Assembly (NCBI RefSeq): GCF_026341035.1
Contig: NZ_JAPEOQ010000002.1
Location: 434,001-498,000 of the forward strand
DNA: 64,000 nucleotides
Reading direction: 5' to 3'
Source of the DNA: Streptomyces sp. NBC_01016
GTDB lineage: Bacteria > Actinomycetota > Actinomycetes > Streptomycetales > Streptomycetaceae
The position numbers and the translations under genes were made by a program. Positions 60,724 through 64,000 of this stretch are shown piece after piece. The first letter of the stretch is position 1; every line of letters begins with the position of its first letter. The notes under the pieces are model-generated. The model was not told where the DNA came from and searched no databases. It saw only the letters and a program-made list of their open reading frames with translations.

Positions 60724-61941
60724 TCACGTTCCCGTGGTCCGGATGAGGCGGTCGACCGCCGCCGTGCCCGAGCTGTAGGTGGTCCCTCCGATCAGCTCGG
60801 GCACGGCGACTCCGTTCCCGCTCCCCATGAGCGACTCCAGGCCGGCCACCAGGCGCAGGACGTCCGGTTGGGGTCGCACCACGAGGCGCAGGAAGCTGCT
60901 GGACGATCCGATCTTGTTGCCGCACTCGCGCACCAGGACGCCGTGCTCGGCGAGCAGCCGGTCGCGGACCGCCACGCCGTCGACGCCGTCCGGCAGGCGC
61001 ACGTAGAGGAAGTTGCCCTGCGAGGGGTAGACGGTGAGCGGGCGCAGGCGTGCCAGGTGCCAGCGCATCTCCTGGCGGTCGCGGGTCACCTGGCGGAGGC
61101 TGTCGGCGTACTCCTGGCGGTGCTCGCGGAGCATGAAGACGACCGTCTCCGCGAAGGAGTTGAGGTTCCATTTGGGGAGCGCCGTGCGGACCCGGCCGGC
61201 GAGTCCCGGGTTCGCGACCAGGTAGCCGAAGCGCACCCCGTGCAGGCCGAAGTTCTTGCCGAGGCTGCGCAGCACGATCACGTTCGGGCGGAGTACCGCC
61301 TCCTGTACGAGGCTGGGGTCCTGCCCGCCGTCGGCGTCGGCGAAGTCGAGGAACGACTCGTCGATGACGATCAGGTCGAGGTGGCGCAGCTCGTCGATGA
61401 GGGTGAGCAGAGACCGGCGGGTGAGCAGGCCGCCGTCGGGGTTGTTCGGGTTGCAGACGACGGCGACCCGCGAGCCGCGCGCGTGGATGAACTCCGCGTA
61501 CGCGGCCGGGTCGAGCGCGAACCCGTCGCGCTCGGGCAGCGGGAACATGTCGACCCGCTTGCCCGTCTCCATGGGCTGGTCCGTCCACCGGCCGAACGTC
61601 GGCACCGGCACGGCGAGGGACTCGCGGACCAGCAAGTGGTCGATCCAGGTGATGAGTTCGGTCGAGCCGTTGCCCATCGCCACGGTCGCCGGGTTGAGGC
61701 CGAGGACCTGGCACAGCTCGGCGGTGATGTGCTCGGCGCTGCTGGGGTAGTACGTCAGGATCTCGTGCAGCCGGCCGCGCAGCGCGTCCAGCATCGCGGG
61801 GGTGGGGAAGTAGGGGTTGCAGGGGATGCAGAAGTCGACGACCCCGCCGCTGTCGCCGCCCGCCCCGGCCCGCGTCAGCTGGCCGTAGGACGGGGAGTGG
61901 GCCGTCGAGCCCTGGAACAGCGAGACGACGCTTCCGCTCAT
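60724..61941 (-). CDS. PLP-dependent class I/II aminotransferase (HisC-like)
   Basis: 405 residues from the ATG at 61941 with GGGAGG six bases upstream. Fold-type I signs: CNPNNPDGG, IVIDESFLDFAD and the PLP lysine in SLGKNFGLHGVRFGY. It is similar to histidinol-phosphate aminotransferases and threonine-phosphate decarboxylases. A 30-residue C-terminal tail (ELIGGTTYSSGTAAVD) is beyond the normal end. Substrate unknown; neighbours do not belong to histidine or cobalamin synthesis. Confidence 0.85.
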   Translation of the reverse strand: MSGSVVSLFQGSTAHSPSYGQLTRAGAGGDSGGVVDFCIPCNPYFPTPAMLDALRGRLHEILTYYPSSAEHITAELCQVLGLNPATVAMGNGSTELITWIDHLLVRESLAVPVPTFGRWTDQPMETGKRVDMFPLPERDGFALDPAAYAEFIHARGSRVAVVCNPNNPDGGLLTRRSLLTLIDELRHLDLIVIDESFLDFADADGGQDPSLVQEAVLRPNVIVLRSLGKNFGLHGVRFGYLVANPGLAGRVRTALPKWNLNSFAETVVFMLREHRQEYADSLRQVTRDRQEMRWHLARLRPLTVYPSQGNFLYVRLPDGVDGVAVRDRLLAEHGVLVRECGNKIGSSSSFLRLVVRPQPDVLRLVAGLESLMGSGNGVAVPELIGGTTYSSGTAAVDRLIRTTGT

Positions 61942-62027
61942 CACATGCCTCCCATCGGCCGGGTGGGTGTTCGGGCATGAGTACGGGGGTGTGGCGGGCG
62001 GTGTTCAGCGCGTGGGGCGAATGTGAC

Positions 62028-62101
62028 GTGCGTGACGCGGCAATCCCGCTGAGTGTGTGAAGCGGCAACCCCGCTGAGTGCGTGACGCGGTAATCCCCGC
62101 C
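62028..62101. repeat. 25-base tandem repeat, three units
   Basis: Units at 62028-62052, 62053-62077 and 62078-62101 share GTGYGTGAMGCGGYAAYCCC and a CGCTGA end. The third is incomplete. They lie in the 203-base divergent spacer before the GH43 gene, about 45-115 bases from its start. Part of the word GTGACGCGG also appears in the terminator stem at 59077. Confidence 0.75.
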
Positions 62102-62144
62102 CCGCCCCCGGCAACCCCCGCCCCGCCCGCGGCGACTCACCGGT

Positions 62145-63170
62145 ATGAAGGATGAAACCCCCACGCGAAGAGTGCGCGTCCGCCGTCACGCCCTGCGCAA
62201 GCGCCGCCTGATCCCGGTGCTCGCCGCGTCCGCCGCCGTCATGACCGCCTACGCCCTCGTCCCCGCCAGCGCGCAGGCCGCCTACCCCGGCTCGGGCGTG
62301 CTCACCGGCGATGTGTCGGTGCACGACCCGTCGATGGTCAAGACGTCGAGCGGCTACGTCGTCTACTCCACGCACAACGGCGTCGAGGCCCGCACCTCCA
62401 CCGACCGCACGGCGTTCAAGCGCGCGGGCGCCGCCTTCACGACGCTCCCGTCGTGGTGGTCGACGTACAACCCCGACAAGGACGTGTGGGCGCCCGACGT
62501 CTCGTACCACGGCGGCAAGTACCTGATGTACTACGCCGTTTCGACCTTCGGTTCGACGCACTCGGCGATCGGCTTCGCGTCCTCGCCGAGCGGACAGCCG
62601 GGCACCTGGACCGACCACGGCGTCGTGCACGCCACGACCACGTCCTCCGGGTACAACGCCATCGACCCGAACCTCTTCGTGGACGACGACGGCAAGTGGT
62701 GGCTGTCGTTCGGGAGTTGGTCGTCCGGCATCAAGATGATCAGGCTCGACCCGTCGACGGGCAAGCAGTACGCCGCCGACAAGGCGGTGCGGTCACTGGC
62801 CGCGCGCCCGAGCGGCACCAAGGCCGTCGAGGGCCCCGCGGTCGTCAAGCACGGCGCGTACTACTACCTCTTCGCCTCGTACGACACCTGCTGTGCCGGC
62901 ACCTCGTCCACGTACAAGATCAAGGTGGGCAGGGCGAGTTCGCCCACGGGGCCCTACGTCGACAAGAACGGCGTACGCATGACGGAGAACGGCGGCACCG
63001 AGGTGCTCGCCACGCACGACAAGTACATCGGGCCCGGCGGCCAGTCCGTGCTCTCCGACTCCGACGGCGATCTGCTCGTCTACCACTACTACGACGGGAC
63101 GGACGGCGGGACGCCCAAGATGGGCGTCAACCTGCTGAACTGGGGGAGTGGTTGGCCCGTCGCGTACTGA
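62145..63170 (+). CDS. Secreted arabinan endo-1,5-alpha-L-arabinosidase, GH43
   Basis: 341 residues. Long basic signal peptide (residues 1-45, ending ASAQAA). Five-bladed propeller with the three GH43 acids: Asp61 in VHDPSM, Asp174 in NAIDPNLF and Glu229 in AVEGPAV. WAPDVSYHGGKYLMYYAVS and SDGDLLVYHYYDG support endo-arabinanase. Cuts arabinan outside the cell, releasing oligosaccharides for the importer. No RBS of standard form precedes the ATG. Confidence 0.95.
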   Translation: MKDETPTRRVRVRRHALRKRRLIPVLAASAAVMTAYALVPASAQAAYPGSGVLTGDVSVHDPSMVKTSSGYVVYSTHNGVEARTSTDRTAFKRAGAAFTTLPSWWSTYNPDKDVWAPDVSYHGGKYLMYYAVSTFGSTHSAIGFASSPSGQPGTWTDHGVVHATTTSSGYNAIDPNLFVDDDGKWWLSFGSWSSGIKMIRLDPSTGKQYAADKAVRSLAARPSGTKAVEGPAVVKHGAYYYLFASYDTCCAGTSSTYKIKVGRASSPTGPYVDKNGVRMTENGGTEVLATHDKYIGPGGQSVLSDSDGDLLVYHYYDGTDGGTPKMGVNLLNWGSGWPVAY

Positions 63171-63187
63171 GCCGGACCGGGCATGCG

Positions 63188-63219
63188 AGTGGCCGGGACC
63201 CCGCAGGGCCCCGGCCACT
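63188..63219. terminator. Bidirectional terminator
   Basis: Ten-base perfect stem AGTGGCCGGG / CCCGGCCACT (63188-63197 with 63210-63219), with outer GCATG/CATGC pairs at 63181 and 63222. It sits between convergent GH43 and epimerase genes. Confidence 0.8.
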
Positions 63220-63237
63220 TACATGCTCGGACCGTCG

Positions 63238-64000
63238 TCAGACGCCGAAGGAGTGCACCGTCGTCGTCCGGTACTTCTCACCCGGACGCAGCACCGTCGA
63301 CGGGAACTTCGGCTGGTTCGGGGAGTCCGGGAAGTGCTGGGTCTCCAGGGCCAGGCCGTCGCCCTGCCGGTAGGTGCGACCCGACTGGCCGACGAGCGTG
63401 CCGTCGAGGAAGTTGCCCGAGTAGAACTGCAGGCCCGGCTGGTCCGTGGCGATCTTCAGGCTGCGGCCGGAGGCCGGATCGCGCAGCGTCGCCACGAGGA
63501 CCGGCTTCGCGGTGATGCCCTTGTCCAGGGCCCAGTTGTGGTCGAAGCCCTTGGCGAGGATCTGCTGCGGGTGGGCGTCGCGGATGTCGCGGCCGATGGG
63601 CTTCGCCTTGCGGAAGTCGAACGGGGTGCCCGCGACCTTCGCCAGCTCACCGGTCGGGATGAGCCCCGCGTCGGTGGGCGTGTAGCGGGAGGCGGCCAGC
63701 GTCAGCTCGTGGTCGTAGATCGTGCCGCTGCCCTCGCCCGCGAGGTTGTAGTACGTGTGGTTGGTGAGGTTCACGACGGTCGCCTTGTCCGTCGTCGCCT
63801 CGTAGTCGATGCGCCAGTCGCCGCGCGCCGTCAGCGTGTACGTGACGGTCGTCTTCAGCGTGCCGGGGTAGCCCATCTCGCCGTCGACGGACGTGTAGTG
63901 CATGTGCAGGCCGACGTCGGAGCCGGAGGTGAAGGGCTCGATGTCCCACACCCGCGTGTTGAAGCCCTTGGCGCCGCCGTGCAGCGAGTTGTCGCCGTCG
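63238..64000 (-). CDS. Aldose 1-epimerase (galactose mutarotase), 5' end missing
   Basis: About 253 C-terminal residues are in the window; the start is beyond the right edge. Mutarotase motifs: NSLHGGAKGFNTRVWD (family His), NLTNHTYYNLAGEG with the catalytic His, and LETQHFPDSPNQPKFPS with the conserved Glu. It interconverts alpha and beta anomers of aldoses such as arabinose, galactose or glucose. Next to the GH43 arabinanase, it may speed use of the released sugar. Whether it has a signal peptide cannot be seen. Confidence 0.92.
   Translation of the reverse strand, partial: DGDNSLHGGAKGFNTRVWDIEPFTSGSDVGLHMHYTSVDGEMGYPGTLKTTVTYTLTARGDWRIDYEATTDKATVVNLTNHTYYNLAGEGSGTIYDHELTLAASRYTPTDAGLIPTGELAKVAGTPFDFRKAKPIGRDIRDAHPQQILAKGFDHNWALDKGITAKPVLVATLRDPASGRSLKIATDQPGLQFYSGNFLDGTLVGQSGRTYRQGDGLALETQHFPDSPNQPKFPSTVLRPGEKYRTTTVHSFGV

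Noticed and set aside
62028..62101. CRISPR array
   Set aside because: The 25-base units are contiguous with no unique spacers, and no cas genes are present.

Overview
The window is high-GC (about 72%) actinobacterial DNA of the Streptomyces type. Codon third positions are almost all G or C, GTG starts are common, and the gene set includes an mbl-type actin, hrdA-like sigma factor next to dnaG, class F sortase, GlnR-type boxes, PucR, IclR and ROK regulators. From memory, the order ppdK, nirBD, nasA, dgt, dnaG, hrdA, mbl resembles one arm of the Streptomyces chromosome core; I could not check this by search. I see no phage, plasmid, IS element or CRISPR array.

Layout. 1-4300: two glycoside hydrolases of the debranching/GH63-like type (the first cut by the left edge), divergent from a ROK regulator. 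4300-10100: pyruvate phosphate dikinase behind two identical-type palindromes, an SDR oxidoreductase, and a coiled-coil surface protein with an LAxTG-like tail. 10100-17050: the nirBD nitrite reductase operon with a second NirB-like flavoprotein and a GlnR-like box, then a divergent ferric-reductase-like gene, a possibly truncated small ORF and a TauE/SafE permease. 17070-23540: class F sortase with a putative partner protein, an M4 metalloprotease, a repeat-rich spacer, nasA with a GlnR-like box, and a SanA/YdcF protein. 23700-30800: sirohydrochlorin chelatase (makes siroheme for NirB), dGTPase, an FAD oxidoreductase, dnaG and hrdA. 30900-36560: a heterodimeric ABC exporter with one degenerate ATP site, an FGGY kinase and a YtxH-like protein. 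36735-37136: two tRNA-Asn and one CAU-anticodon tRNA. 37260-38590: mbl and a 19-residue peptide gene with its own RBS, terminator and paired palindromic operators.

38781-50706 is a dense minus-strand cell-envelope block: a GT4 glycosyltransferase, two SAM methyltransferases, a 1417-residue AftD-like (DUF3367) GT-C protein, a condensation-type acyltransferase, an EamA transporter, a Trm112-like protein, an FkbM methyltransferase and an unknown protein. Nearly every junction is a 4-base overlap. A DUF3068 protein lies just upstream. Together they look like a pathway for an acylated and methylated surface glycan. 51045-52431 holds a DUF2613 mini-protein and a PucR regulator.

52560-64000 is an arabinan/arabinoside utilisation locus: IclR regulator, SMP-30 lactonase, sugar ABC importer (binding protein and two permeases, no ATPase), intracellular GH51 arabinofuranosidase, secreted GH43 endo-arabinanase and an aldose 1-epimerase cut by the right edge. 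Between these lie a TauE permease with an Rrf2 regulator and a PLP aminotransferase. The IclR gene and the binding-protein gene share a duplicated operator and leader, which suggests that the IclR protein controls both.
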